From Roseovarius aestuarii (GTDB lineage: Bacteria > Pseudomonadota > Alphaproteobacteria > Rhodobacterales > Rhodobacteraceae), in the NCBI RefSeq assembly GCF_019966515.1, contig NZ_JAIMIB010000008.1, positions 124,001 through 188,000 of the forward strand: 64,000 nt of DNA, written 5' to 3'. Below are positions 17,793 through 26,614 of this stretch, one piece after another (positions within the stretch are counted from its first letter, which is position 1; the number at the start of each line of letters is the position of its first letter). The notes below the pieces were generated by a model, which was given only the letters and a program-made list of their open reading frames with translations, did no database searches and had not been told where the DNA came from. A program made the translations under genes and the position numbers.

Positions 17793-19058
17793 TCAGGTCT
17801 CCAAAGCCCCCTGGATCGTTTGTTTTTGCACCCTCAGGACCTTGCCAGCGATGATCGACAGGATTGCTGCCGCAAAACTGAACAGCGCGCCCATCTTGGC
17901 AGCGTCCTGAACCGGCCCGGGATCGAAGGCGACTGAGGCCACGAACAGAGACACGGTAAAGCCGATGGCGGCAACGAAGCCGATCACCACCAGATCGACA
18001 ATGCGCATGCCTTGGGGGATGCCCAGCCCCATCGGTTTCGCGGCCACCCAGCCAAAGAGCAATATGCCCACCGGTTTGCCGATGATCAGACCTGCGAGCA
18101 CCAGCCAGGTGGCATCCCCGATTGACGAAAATTCGACCCCTGCATTCATTAGCCCAAACAGGAACAGCACAATTTCGACGGGGTGTTTCAGCGCATGTTC
18201 CAACACGTTCAGAAGGTCTTTCAGGTATTTCTCGGCCGCGCTGAAAATACCAAAGGCACGGTCTGCGTGTGGAATGGCAGGGACGATGGGCAACAGGCCA
18301 AGCGCCGGATGCAGGCCCGAGCGCATGAACCCGTACCAGCAGGCGCAGCCCGCAACGATATAGGGGGCACCGCCCAGACTCGCGCGAATGCGGGTCGAAT
18401 TGGGCCGGTCCTGTTTGCCCCGGTCCAGACGGCGGGGCAACCAGTTGAACAGCAGATAGACCATCGCCGCCGCGCCGAACGAAAACAGCAACCACATCGG
18501 CGCCAGATCGCCCGACGGGTAGAAGACCGCCAGAATGATCAGCCCCGCCGCGTCGTCGGCAATGGCCAGTAGCAGCAGAAACCTCACCGCCGGATGGCCT
18601 GCACCAAAAACGATCCGCCCGATCAGGTAACTGAAGGCGATGTCGGTGGCTGTCGGAATGGCCCAGCCATTGGCCACGGCGTCATAGGTGTCTGACCCCA
18701 TCAGTGCGGCCAGTCCCAGATAGACCGCGATTGGCCCGAACATGCCGCCCGCGGTTGCAAACAGGGGCGTTGCAGCCTTTTTGCCGCGCAATGAGCCGTT
18801 GCTGAGGATCACCGCCTCCCACACTTCCTTGGCGGCGATGGCAAAGAACAATGCCATCAGGATATCGTTGACCAGATAGTGCAGTGTCAGCGTCCGGTGG
18901 CCATCATGCAGATGCCCGATCGGGGCATGATCCCAGATCACGAACTCGGTGAAGGCATGGTAGCTATGGGCGTCGATATTGGCCCAGATCAAAGCGATCA
19001 ACGCGCCGAAGATCAGCAGCAGTGAATACTCGGCGACAAAATTCCAGACGCGATACAT
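17793..19058 (-). CDS. nhaA: Na+/H+ antiporter NhaA
   Basis: 421 residues, about 12 membrane helices. NhaA expels Na+ (or Li+) in exchange for protons at the inner membrane, giving sodium and alkaline-pH tolerance, useful in a marine bacterium. The hallmark segments are present: IPTATDIAFS (the TATDIA loop) and the adjacent transport aspartates in LLLAIADDAAGLI. The C-terminal half includes GKPVGI, the family Lys-containing segment. It is a single gene, convergent with the catalase-like gene, with the permease gene upstream on the same strand 93 bases away. Confidence 0.94.
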   Translation of the reverse strand: MYRVWNFVAEYSLLLIFGALIALIWANIDAHSYHAFTEFVIWDHAPIGHLHDGHRTLTLHYLVNDILMALFFAIAAKEVWEAVILSNGSLRGKKAATPLFATAGGMFGPIAVYLGLAALMGSDTYDAVANGWAIPTATDIAFSYLIGRIVFGAGHPAVRFLLLLAIADDAAGLIILAVFYPSGDLAPMWLLFSFGAAAMVYLLFNWLPRRLDRGKQDRPNSTRIRASLGGAPYIVAGCACWYGFMRSGLHPALGLLPIVPAIPHADRAFGIFSAAEKYLKDLLNVLEHALKHPVEIVLFLFGLMNAGVEFSSIGDATWLVLAGLIIGKPVGILLFGWVAAKPMGLGIPQGMRIVDLVVIGFVAAIGFTVSLFVASVAFDPGPVQDAAKMGALFSFAAAILSIIAGKVLRVQKQTIQGALET

Positions 19059-19151
19059 GTGACCACCCTGTTTCGCAGCTTCCAGGTTCAGACCTAGGGT
19101 ATTTAGCGAAACGGGGCAACCAGAGGCGCGAACGGTCGCAAATGTCAGGCG

Positions 19152-20180
19152 TCAGGCAACGGCCTGCCAGGCCACGCCCGCCAGCACCGCGCCCATCATC
19201 GCATAGCCGATATAGGCGGCAAAGACCCTTGGCTTGACCAGCGCCCAGACGGCGATGGCGGCGGGGATGCAGCTTACGCCGCCCGCGATGACAAAGCTCA
19301 TCGCAGCGCCCTGGGTCATGCCCTGAGCAAGCAGCGCGTCGACCAGCGGCACCGCTGCATAGCCGTTGAGGTAGGCAGGTGCGCCGACTACGGCCCCCAG
19401 GATGATCGGCATCAGCCCGTCGCCGCCCAGCACAGAGGCTACCAGATCGGCGGGAATATATTCCAGCATCAGCGCCTCGATCACATAGGCCAGTGCCAGC
19501 CATTTCAGCAGGAAATGCGCATTGTCGAGCGCGCTCGTCCTGAACGCCTGACGCCGGGCATTTTCGCCCCAGAACTTCCACACCGGCTTGCCCTCAAACG
19601 GCTTGTCGCTGCTGCAGCACCCGCCACAGCCCTGTTTTTTCTCGCGCAGGGGGTCGGCAAAAACCGCGCTTCGCGCCGCCAGCATGGTGGCAAAGCCACC
19701 CATCAACCCGATGCTGACCGCTGCCAACGTCTTGGCGATGGCAAATTCCCAGCCCAGCGTCCCAGAGGTGATCAGGAACATCGCCGGGTCCATCAGGGGC
19801 GAGGCCAGCCAGAACGCCATCACCGCGGCCAAAGGCGCACCAAGCGCCAGCATCGCCGCGATGAACGGGATTACCTCGCAGGAACAGAAGGGCGAAAGGC
19901 CCCCCAACAGCGCCGCCAGCACGATCATGCGTACCTGCCGTCCCTCGAAAGCTTTCGCCAGCAGGCTCTCGGCGCCGCTGGCCTTCATGTAGGCCACGGC
20001 CAGCACCGCGAAGGTGATGAAAGGCGCCGTGTGCCACAGCGCATCGCTGGCGAAGGTGATTGTCGGCCATAGCTGCGCCCAGTCGAATACCGCCACCAGC
20101 GCCAGAATGATGACCAACGCCACCCACGCCTTGTCGAGACGCCATTTCGGCCCCTGGGATTGTACCGTCGTGTCAGTCAT
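19152..20180 (-). CDS. DUF318/ArsP-type permease
   Basis: 342 residues from ATG 20180 (AAGGA 8 bases upstream). About 8-10 membrane helices are split by a hydrophilic loop with GCGGCCSS (residues about 185-195), a likely metal- or thiol-binding patch. The conserved membrane motif SPFCSCEVIP is typical of this permease group, which includes ArsP exporters of methylated arsenicals and related Cys-containing permeases. Its start lies inside the last 8 bases of the arsR-like gene, so the two form an operon. The substrate (arsenical, other metalloid or metal) is inferred from that pairing. Confidence 0.82.
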   Translation of the reverse strand: MTDTTVQSQGPKWRLDKAWVALVIILALVAVFDWAQLWPTITFASDALWHTAPFITFAVLAVAYMKASGAESLLAKAFEGRQVRMIVLAALLGGLSPFCSCEVIPFIAAMLALGAPLAAVMAFWLASPLMDPAMFLITSGTLGWEFAIAKTLAAVSIGLMGGFATMLAARSAVFADPLREKKQGCGGCCSSDKPFEGKPVWKFWGENARRQAFRTSALDNAHFLLKWLALAYVIEALMLEYIPADLVASVLGGDGLMPIILGAVVGAPAYLNGYAAVPLVDALLAQGMTQGAAMSFVIAGGVSCIPAAIAVWALVKPRVFAAYIGYAMMGAVLAGVAWQAVA

Positions 20181-20517
20181 GTCCGTGTCCTTCATGCGGG
20201 TGATCACTGTCGGCGCAACATTCGCGCAGCAGGAATTCCGAGATGCTTTTCAATTCGTCATAAGCGACCGCTGCGCAGATGATGCTGCGCCCGCGTTTCT
20301 CCTGGGTGACCAGCCCGGCCTGCGCCAGAATTTTCATGTGATGGGTCAGGGTCGATCCGGTCACACCGGTCCGTTCTCCCAACTCGCCGATGCTCAGCCC
20401 CTCGGGACCGGCCCGCACAAGGCTGCGCAACACCATAAGCCGCTGCTCGCTGCCAAGCGCTGCAAAGGTCGAGGCCGCCAGGGCCAGGTCAAGATCGGGA
20501 ATCGCTGTCTGTTTCAT
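20173..20517 (-). CDS. ArsR/SmtB-family metal(loid)-responsive repressor
   Basis: 114 residues from ATG 20517. The winged helix covers about residues 15-85 (ALGSEQRLMVLRSLVRAG, then SIGELGERTGVTGSTLTHHMKILAQAGLV). The C-terminus CCADSDHPHEGHGHD has a Cys pair and several His residues that could sense a metal or arsenical; the common ArsR helix-4 Cys motif is absent. ArsR proteins repress metal-export operons and leave DNA when the ligand binds. It overlaps the permease start by 8 bases and has two palindromes upstream of its start. Confidence 0.9.
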   Translation of the reverse strand: MKQTAIPDLDLALAASTFAALGSEQRLMVLRSLVRAGPEGLSIGELGERTGVTGSTLTHHMKILAQAGLVTQEKRGRSIICAAVAYDELKSISEFLLRECCADSDHPHEGHGHD

Positions 20518-20518
20518 G

Positions 20519-20536
20519 TTTCTAGAATTATAGAAA
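20519..20536. promoter_or_regulatory. ArsR-type operator palindrome, proximal
   Basis: TTTCTA-GAATTA-TAGAAA, 6-bp arms and a 6-base spacer, lies right at the start codon of the ArsR-family gene. A second palindrome with the same spacer length follows 20 bases upstream on the coding strand, and both share the TTTC/GAAA edges, as expected for operators of one dimeric repressor. Confidence 0.65.
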
Positions 20537-20555
20537 TAAAATCCGGATGCAACCT

Positions 20556-20579
20556 TTATTTCGAATATTGTCGAAATAA
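20556..20579. promoter_or_regulatory. ArsR-type operator palindrome, distal
   Basis: TTATTTCGA-ATATTG-TCGAAATAA, perfect 9-bp arms with a 6-base spacer. It lies about 40-60 bases upstream of the ArsR-family start and is the strongest operator candidate in this divergent gap. It may also affect the divergent glycosylase gene at 20710. Confidence 0.7.
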
Positions 20580-20709
20580 TGTATGGACGGCCGAAGGACC
20601 AATCTACCAAATCTTCGTGCCGATCGTTCGTCATGATCCGGCATCGCCCGGCTGGACGTGCAAAACGTACAGAACTCGCGTACGTTCCGTACATCCTGTA
20701 CCGAATGAC

Positions 20710-21297
20710 ATGACCGATCTTACAGTTAACATTTCCCGCTGCCGTCTGTGCGCCGACCGCTTCGCCGCGACCCACACGGCGCATGAACCGCGCCCTGTCG
20801 TCTGGTTCAAACCCTCGGCGCGGCTGTTGATCGCCGGGCAGGCGCCAGGGATGCGCGTGCACAAGTCAGGCAAGCCCTTTGATGATCCCTCGGGGGATCG
20901 CCTGCGCGACTGGCTGGGGCTAAGCCCTTCAGAATTCTACGATAAATCCCGCGTTGCCGTGGTGCCGATGGCGTTTTGTTTTCCGGGCTACGACGCCAAG
21001 GGATCGGATCTGCCACCGCCCAGGATCTGCGGCACGACATGGCACGATCAGGTCATGCAAACCCTTGATAAGGTTGAGCTTACTGTGCTTGTGGGCGGCT
21101 ATGCCCATAAATATCACATGGGCGTGAAAACTGGCGTGACGGATACGGTCAGGGCATGGGAATCGCACGCGCCCCGCCTCTTTCCCTTGCCTCATCCCTC
21201 GTGGCGCAATACAGGCTGGCTTAAGAAAAACCCGTGGTTCGAGGAAAATCTTTTGCCGAAATTACGCGCGCAGGTTCAAAGGGTTATACATGGCTGA
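20710..21297 (+). CDS. Uracil-DNA glycosylase family protein
   Basis: 195 residues from ATG 20710. The UDG-superfamily motif I is visible as GQAPGMRVHKSGKPFDDPSG (residues about 41-60), and motif III as LPHPSWRN (about 158-165). These enzymes remove uracil or damaged bases from DNA. An N-terminal CRLC pair (residues 11-14) is present, but not the full four-Cys iron-sulphur set of family 4 or 5 enzymes, so the exact branch is unclear. Its stop overlaps the sseB start by 8 bases, so the two genes are coupled. The upstream gap is shared with the ArsR operators. Confidence 0.82.
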   Translation: MTDLTVNISRCRLCADRFAATHTAHEPRPVVWFKPSARLLIAGQAPGMRVHKSGKPFDDPSGDRLRDWLGLSPSEFYDKSRVAVVPMAFCFPGYDAKGSDLPPPRICGTTWHDQVMQTLDKVELTVLVGGYAHKYHMGVKTGVTDTVRAWESHAPRLFPLPHPSWRNTGWLKKNPWFEENLLPKLRAQVQRVIHG

Positions 21298-22066
21298 GAC
21301 CATTCTGGATGCTGCCCATGCCGCCATGCAGGCCGACGTTAACGATGACGCCGCCCGGCTGCACTTCTATGAAAAACTGGTCGGGAGCGAGCTGTTTCTG
21401 TTGCTCGAATCAGAACCCGAAGATGATCAAATTACCCCGCATGTGTTTGATTTAACGGATGAATCCTTTGTTCTGATCTTCGATCGCGAGGACCGGCTGA
21501 CGCAATTCACCGGCATCACCTCTCCCTATGCGGCCTTATCGGGGCGCACGGTGTTTCAACTGCTGGCCCCGCAGGGGCTGGGCGTGGGGTTCAACCTCGA
21601 TGTTGCACCCTCGTCGATCCTGCTGCCTGCCGAGGCGGTGGACTGGCTGGCCAATATGGAAATTGCCCCCGACGAAATCTCTCAGAAAGTGGAAAAATTC
21701 AACGCGCCCAAAGGGTTGCCCGAAGCGTTCCTGAGCGCGCTCGACACCCGTCTTGCGGCCGCCACGGGGCTGGCCGATCTCGCCTATCTGGTGGCGGCCG
21801 ATTACGCCAATGGCAGCAACGGCCATCTGCTTGGCTTTGTTAACGCCCGTCCGGATGCCCATGCCGCATTGACGCAAACTGTGGCCCAGGCCCTTGTTTT
21901 TTCAGGCCTTGAGGCCGGTACAATTGATGTCGGTTTTTTCGATGCCGCCAATCCGGCGGCGGCAAAACTGGCGAAATGCGGGTTGCGATTCGATCTGCCT
22001 CAGCCGCAGGTCACGACGCGGTCAGCCCCCGGATCAGACCCGGAAAAGCCGCCTATTCTCAGGTAA
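21290..22066 (+). CDS. SseB-family protein
   Basis: 258 residues, cytoplasmic, with no signal peptide. The N-terminal SseB-type domain (about 5-120) shows HFYEKLVGSELFLLLE, LIFDREDRLTQFTG and AALSGRTVFQLL, followed by a second domain (about 120-250) resembling SseB C-terminal regions. The molecular role of SseB-family proteins is not established; some are linked to serine sensitivity or secretion. It overlaps the glycosylase gene upstream. It ends directly against the convergent ghrA stop codon with no intergenic base. Confidence 0.8.
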   Translation: MAETILDAAHAAMQADVNDDAARLHFYEKLVGSELFLLLESEPEDDQITPHVFDLTDESFVLIFDREDRLTQFTGITSPYAALSGRTVFQLLAPQGLGVGFNLDVAPSSILLPAEAVDWLANMEIAPDEISQKVEKFNAPKGLPEAFLSALDTRLAAATGLADLAYLVAADYANGSNGHLLGFVNARPDAHAALTQTVAQALVFSGLEAGTIDVGFFDAANPAAAKLAKCGLRFDLPQPQVTTRSAPGSDPEKPPILR

Positions 22067-22999
22067 TTAGTATCCCAGGCTGCGATCCACAAGATGCAGG
22101 AACGGCTCGCCCGCCTCGCCCCGGCGGATGTTCTCGGCGATCACCTGTGCGGCCGTTTCGGGCCGCGTCTCGGACGCGATATGCGGGGTCACGGTAACTT
22201 TTGGATGTGCCCAATAGGGGTGATCGCGGGGCAGGGGCTCCACCCGGAAGACGTCCAGCGTGGCATGGCCGATCTGGCCCGCATCCAACGCGTTCAGCAG
22301 CGCGTCATCGTCAATCAACGGCCCTCGTCCGGGGTTGATAATCACCGCGCCTTTGGGCGTCTGTGCCAGTGTTTTGGCATTCAGGATATTTTCGGTCTGC
22401 GGCGTAAAGGGCAGCAACAGAACAAGAATTTCAGCGGTGCCCAAGGCCTGAGCTAATCCATCCTCGCCGGACAAGCAGGTGATGCCGGTGGCGTCCTTGG
22501 GGGATCGGCTCCACCCGGTGACGTCAAAGCCAAGCCTCGCCAATGCGGTGCCGCAGGCGGCCCCAAGCGTGCCCAGCCCCAGGATCGTGACGCCGCGATG
22601 CTCCGCCAGCGGCGGGATTTCCTTACGCCATTCCCCGTCCTGGCCGTTAACATGAAGGTCGGTGTTTAAATGGTGTCGCAGCACATGGCCGGTGACCCAT
22701 TCGATCATTCCCTGCGTCAGCCCGTGATCGACCATCCGCGCCAGCGGAATCTTAAGGGTCTGGTTACCCACAACATCCTCAACCCCCGCCCAAAGGTTAA
22801 GAACTGCCCTGGCGCGGGTGAATTTCGTGAAATCCTGCACCTCGCTATTGGGCGCGTAGACGATGTAATCAACCTGCTCCGGCGGCAGATCCGTGCTCAG
22901 AGCGACATCTAGACCGGCGGCGGAAAAAGCTGATTTCAAGGGGTTTTCGTAGGTTTTCCACCGCTCGTACATGGCGGCAAACAGCACGTTGACGGTCAT
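22067..22999 (-). CDS. ghrA: Glyoxylate/hydroxypyruvate reductase A
   Basis: 310 residues from ATG 22999, which has AAGGTG six bases upstream; an alternative GTG at 23008 overlaps the rodA stop. A D-isomer-specific 2-hydroxyacid dehydrogenase: the NAD(P) motif GLGTLGAACG is near residue 140, the substrate Arg lies in NPGRGP, the Glu in VEPLPRDHPYW and the catalytic His in TPHIASETRP. GhrA reduces glyoxylate and hydroxypyruvate with NADPH. It is the last gene of the mreB-to-rodA run and may be read through from it. Confidence 0.92.
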   Translation of the reverse strand: MTVNVLFAAMYERWKTYENPLKSAFSAAGLDVALSTDLPPEQVDYIVYAPNSEVQDFTKFTRARAVLNLWAGVEDVVGNQTLKIPLARMVDHGLTQGMIEWVTGHVLRHHLNTDLHVNGQDGEWRKEIPPLAEHRGVTILGLGTLGAACGTALARLGFDVTGWSRSPKDATGITCLSGEDGLAQALGTAEILVLLLPFTPQTENILNAKTLAQTPKGAVIINPGRGPLIDDDALLNALDAGQIGHATLDVFRVEPLPRDHPYWAHPKVTVTPHIASETRPETAAQVIAENIRRGEAGEPFLHLVDRSLGY

Positions 23000-23004
23000 C
23001 TTTG

Positions 23005-24144
23005 TCACCTTGGTTTATGGATATGCGCACTCTGGATCAGGCCAAAACCGATGAGCAGGATCAGCATCGCCGATCCGCCGTAGCTGACCAGCGGCAAAGG
23101 CACCCCCACCACCGGCGCCAACCCCATGACCATCGACATGTTGACCGCGTAGAACAGGAAAAAGGTTGCCGCAACACCGAGGATCAACAAGGACGAAAAG
23201 CGATCCTTGTTGGACAGCGCAGCGATGATACAGAAGAAAACGATCAGCGCATAAAGCGACAAAAGTGAAAAAGCACCGACAAACCCGAACTCTTCCGCCA
23301 GCGTTGTAAAGATAAAGTCCGTGTGCTTTTCGGGCAAGAAATTCAGTCTTGATTGCGTGCCTTGCATGAACCCGCGCCCTGCCCAACCGCCGGACCCTAA
23401 AGAGATTTTGGATTGTGTGATGTGATATCCCGCCCCCAGCGGGTCGCTGGAAGGGTCCAGAAACGTATCAATGCGCCGGAACTGGTAGTCCTTCAATAGC
23501 TGCCAGGGTGTTCCCCGACTCTGGAATACAGTTGTGATAAGCGCGACAACCGCCGCGATCACAACCGCGAAATATCCCCAATGCACGCCCGCCAGGAACA
23601 TCACAAGCGCTCCTGCGGTGATTAGCAGGATCGACGTGCCGAGATCTGGCTGCTTCAGGACCAATGCTACCGGGATCAGGATCAGGATCACTGGAAGCAC
23701 GACCCATATGAAACGCGAGGTCTTCTTCAGGGGCAGCCAGTCGTAATAGGCGGCCAGCACCATGACGAGCGCGATTTTCATCAGTTCCGAGGGCTGAAGA
23801 CGCATGAATCCGAGGTTTATCCAGCGCTGCGCCCCTTTGCCTTCGATGCCGACAAGTTCCACCGCGACAAGCAGCAGGAGCGAGATGATGTAGGCGACGA
23901 CCGACATGTTTCGCCAGAACCATATGGGCACCATGGCGACGAAGAGCATCAACACGAGACCAAGCGCGAAACGCTTCATCTGTGGTCCGGCCCAGGGTGA
24001 AAAAGATCCGCCCGCCACCGAATAGAGCATCAGAAAACCCGCCGAGGCGACCGCGATCAACAGGACGATCAAGGGCCAGTTGAGATAGAGCACCTTGCGG
24101 AACCCTGTGGGCGTGGTCTTGACGGTATATTCCAGATAACTCAT
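23005..24144 (-). CDS. rodA: Rod-shape-determining peptidoglycan polymerase RodA
   Basis: 379 residues, about 10 membrane helices, a SEDS-family glycosyltransferase that polymerises lipid II during cell elongation in partnership with PBP2. SEDS features include the QSKISLGSGGWAGRGFMQGTQSRLNFLPEKHTDFIF region, cut here for length at the conserved LPEKHTDFIF, and VGVPLPLVSYGGSAM near the C-terminus. It overlaps the mrdA stop by 4 bases (ATGA), so its synthesis is coupled to PBP2. Confidence 0.96.
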   Translation of the reverse strand: MSYLEYTVKTTPTGFRKVLYLNWPLIVLLIAVASAGFLMLYSVAGGSFSPWAGPQMKRFALGLVLMLFVAMVPIWFWRNMSVVAYIISLLLLVAVELVGIEGKGAQRWINLGFMRLQPSELMKIALVMVLAAYYDWLPLKKTSRFIWVVLPVILILIPVALVLKQPDLGTSILLITAGALVMFLAGVHWGYFAVVIAAVVALITTVFQSRGTPWQLLKDYQFRRIDTFLDPSSDPLGAGYHITQSKISLGSGGWAGRGFMQGTQSRLNFLPEKHTDFIFTTLAEEFGFVGAFSLLSLYALIVFFCIIAALSNKDRFSSLLILGVAATFFLFYAVNMSMVMGLAPVVGVPLPLVSYGGSAMLILLIGFGLIQSAHIHKPR

Positions 24145-26084
24145 GCGCGGTCGCTTTTGTCTTTATGGCGATCTGGCCGGATCTGGCGTAGCCTTTCCTG
24201 CTGTTCCTTGATCCGGGCACGATCGGCTGTTGGATAGGCTGTCAGCGGTGGCTCGCCGCCGTAAAGCGCCTGCAACGTAACATCCCGCGCAATCGGCGCC
24301 GCCGCGGTCGAGCCGCCACCGCCATGTTCGACCACGACGCAAACCGCAATCTTGGGTTTGTCGAACGGTGCAAAGTTCACATAGAGCGCGTGATCGCGCC
24401 GCTCCCACGGCAGGTCGCGGTTACGGGTCACACCACGCGCGCGCTCGGCCTTGGTGATGTTCCGCACCTGGCTGGTGCCCGTCTTGCCCGCCATCTTGAA
24501 GGCATCTTCGACGATCCGGCTGCGGTAGGCGGTGCCACGGTTACTGTTCGAGACCGCGTACATCGCCTTGCGCACCAGTCTCAGAAGGTTTTCGTTGAGC
24601 CCAAGATCCTCGGGCGGCTCAATGGCTTCCTCGACGCCATTGATGGATTTGATCAGCCGCGGCTTGATCATCTTGCCGGTCGCAAGCCGTGCGGTCATCA
24701 CCGCAAGCTGCAACGGAGAGGCCAGAACATAGCCCTGTCCAATCGCCACATTCACCGTATCGCCGCGCAGCCATTCGCTGCCCTTGCTCTCCAGTTTCCA
24801 TTCATTGGTCGGCGCCAGCCCTTGAGAAACGCTTGTCATCGGCAGGTCATGCACGACGCCAAGGCCCAGGCGCCGGGCCATGTCGCTTATCCGCTCGATG
24901 CCCGCACGTTGTGCCATATCGTAATAGTAGACATCGCAGCTTTCGCGCAATGAACGGTGCAGATCCACATAGCCGTGGCCTGCGCGTTTCCAGCAGTGGA
25001 AGCGCCGCCCGCCGACCCTCAGATGTCCCGGGCAATAGACCGTATCGCCCGGAACGGCCACGCCGCTTTCAAGCGCTGCCAGCGCGGTGACCATCTTGAA
25101 GGTTGATCCCGGCGGATAGACACCTTGAACGGCCTTGTTTGGCAAAGGCCGGTATTTGTTTTCCAGAAGTGCCTTGTAGTCAGCGCTGGAGATGCCGCGG
25201 ACAAAGAGGTTGGGATCGTAATTCGGCGACGAGGCGCAGGCCAGCAGATCGCCGGTTTCGCAATCGATCACCACCGTTGCGGCACTTTCTCCATCAAGCC
25301 TGTCGTTGACATAGGCCTGCAGCTCGTTGTCGACGGTGATCTGGATATCTTGTCCCGCCACACCTTTCTTGCGGTCAAGTTCGCGCATGACACGACCGGC
25401 TGCGTTGACCTCGACCCGCTTGGTACCGGCGGTGCCGCGCAACGTATCTTCCATCTTCACTTCCAGACCGATCTTGCCGATCTGGAACCGGGGGATAAGC
25501 AGCAAGGCGTCCGGCGCGTCTATATTCTCGAGATCGCGGTCACTGACGGCGCCGACATAGCCGACGATATGGCCGTAATCGCCACCACCGGGATAGTGTC
25601 GTGACAGTCCGACCTCGGGTGTAATACCGGGCAGGGCAGGGGCGTTGACCGCGACACGGCTGATCTCGTCCCAACTGACGCGATCGGCCACCGTCACTTG
25701 GGTATCGCCGCGCAACTCCTTCAATTCGCGCCGCGCGCGTTTCAGCAGGTCCGGGTCAAGCTCGACCAGTTTTGACAGCCGGGTGATAACCTCTTCCACG
25801 TCACCGGCATCCTCGCGCACCATGGTGATGCGATAACTGGGGGCGTTTTCGGCCACAATCGCACCGGTGCGGTCAAAGATGCGGCCACGTGCCGGCGGTA
25901 TCAGACGTATATTGATGCGGTTCTCTTCGGCAAGCAGGCGAAACTGATCAGCCTGTTCCACCTGCATATATCGCATTCGCAGCGCCAGGAGGGTCATGAA
26001 ACCAGCCTGTGCCCCGCCAAGAATAAGCCCGCGCCGCGTGATCTTGCGCTGACTGTCGGCAGTGTCTTTGGCCGGGCGCTTCAT
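24141..26084 (-). CDS. mrdA: Penicillin-binding protein 2 (elongation transpeptidase)
   Basis: 647 residues from ATG 26084, which overlaps the mreD stop; a much longer open frame upstream lies inside mreD and is not used. A short N-terminal membrane anchor (about residues 20-40) is followed by a pedestal domain and the transpeptidase domain. The catalytic Ser lies in STFKMVTALAAL, with SCD as the second motif and KTGTSQ as the third. PBP2 cross-links peptidoglycan in the elongasome with RodA, MreB, MreC and MreD. Confidence 0.96.
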   Translation of the reverse strand: MKRPAKDTADSQRKITRRGLILGGAQAGFMTLLALRMRYMQVEQADQFRLLAEENRINIRLIPPARGRIFDRTGAIVAENAPSYRITMVREDAGDVEEVITRLSKLVELDPDLLKRARRELKELRGDTQVTVADRVSWDEISRVAVNAPALPGITPEVGLSRHYPGGGDYGHIVGYVGAVSDRDLENIDAPDALLLIPRFQIGKIGLEVKMEDTLRGTAGTKRVEVNAAGRVMRELDRKKGVAGQDIQITVDNELQAYVNDRLDGESAATVVIDCETGDLLACASSPNYDPNLFVRGISSADYKALLENKYRPLPNKAVQGVYPPGSTFKMVTALAALESGVAVPGDTVYCPGHLRVGGRRFHCWKRAGHGYVDLHRSLRESCDVYYYDMAQRAGIERISDMARRLGLGVVHDLPMTSVSQGLAPTNEWKLESKGSEWLRGDTVNVAIGQGYVLASPLQLAVMTARLATGKMIKPRLIKSINGVEEAIEPPEDLGLNENLLRLVRKAMYAVSNSNRGTAYRSRIVEDAFKMAGKTGTSQVRNITKAERARGVTRNRDLPWERRDHALYVNFAPFDKPKIAVCVVVEHGGGGSTAAAPIARDVTLQALYGGEPPLTAYPTADRARIKEQQERLRQIRPDRHKDKSDRA

Positions 26085-26614
26085 ATCCTGTATCCCCGCG
26101 TATCGGTATCTCTGGGGCCGCGCCTGCGGATGCCAAAGACGCTTTGGGTTATCAGCACGACGATGGGATACGCGATCAGCGTCATCACCATCTGGATCAG
26201 GCTGAGGCCAAGCGGTGCCTGATCGATTACCGTCAGCCCGAGGATGATGCGATACCCCAGGGTCATGATCACCAGCGTCGTGGCGACGGTCAGCCATTCG
26301 ACAGGGAAGGTCAGATCACGCAAACCGGGCGCGCGGTTTCGCAGCGTTTCGCTGCCCAGAAGCACCAGTGCTGCCCATAGCCCGGGGGGGCGTTGCACCA
26401 GAAAATCAGCCAGCAGAAAGATTAGTGCGATCAATACAGGCGGTGCACAATCGGGCCGTCTGAGCACCCAGGCGAAGGTAACCGCCAACATCAGTTCGGG
26501 CGCAGCCCAGGCCTTGGGGACGGTATCGAGCGGCAAGAGCTGCAGGAACAACAGGACCACGCAAACCAGAACATAGAGGCTGCGCATCATCAGGGGGCGC
26601 CGAGTGTCAGCCAT
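26081..26614 (-). CDS. mreD: Rod-shape-determining protein MreD
   Basis: 177 residues from ATG 26614, which has GGAGG six bases upstream; a GTG two codons earlier is too close to that site. Five or so hydrophobic segments span nearly the whole protein, as in MreD. MreD is an inner-membrane elongasome component that works with MreC. Sequence conservation in this family is low, so the call leans on position between mreC and mrdA. It overlaps mreC by 8 bases and mrdA by 4. Confidence 0.9.
   Translation of the reverse strand: MADTRRPLMMRSLYVLVCVVLLFLQLLPLDTVPKAWAAPELMLAVTFAWVLRRPDCAPPVLIALIFLLADFLVQRPPGLWAALVLLGSETLRNRAPGLRDLTFPVEWLTVATTLVIMTLGYRIILGLTVIDQAPLGLSLIQMVMTLIAYPIVVLITQSVFGIRRRGPRDTDTRGYRI

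Noticed and set aside
24141-26297. Longer 718-codon version of PBP2
   Set aside because: The extra N-terminal residues are read out of frame through mreD; the ATG at 26084 overlaps the mreD stop and gives the normal anchor sequence.
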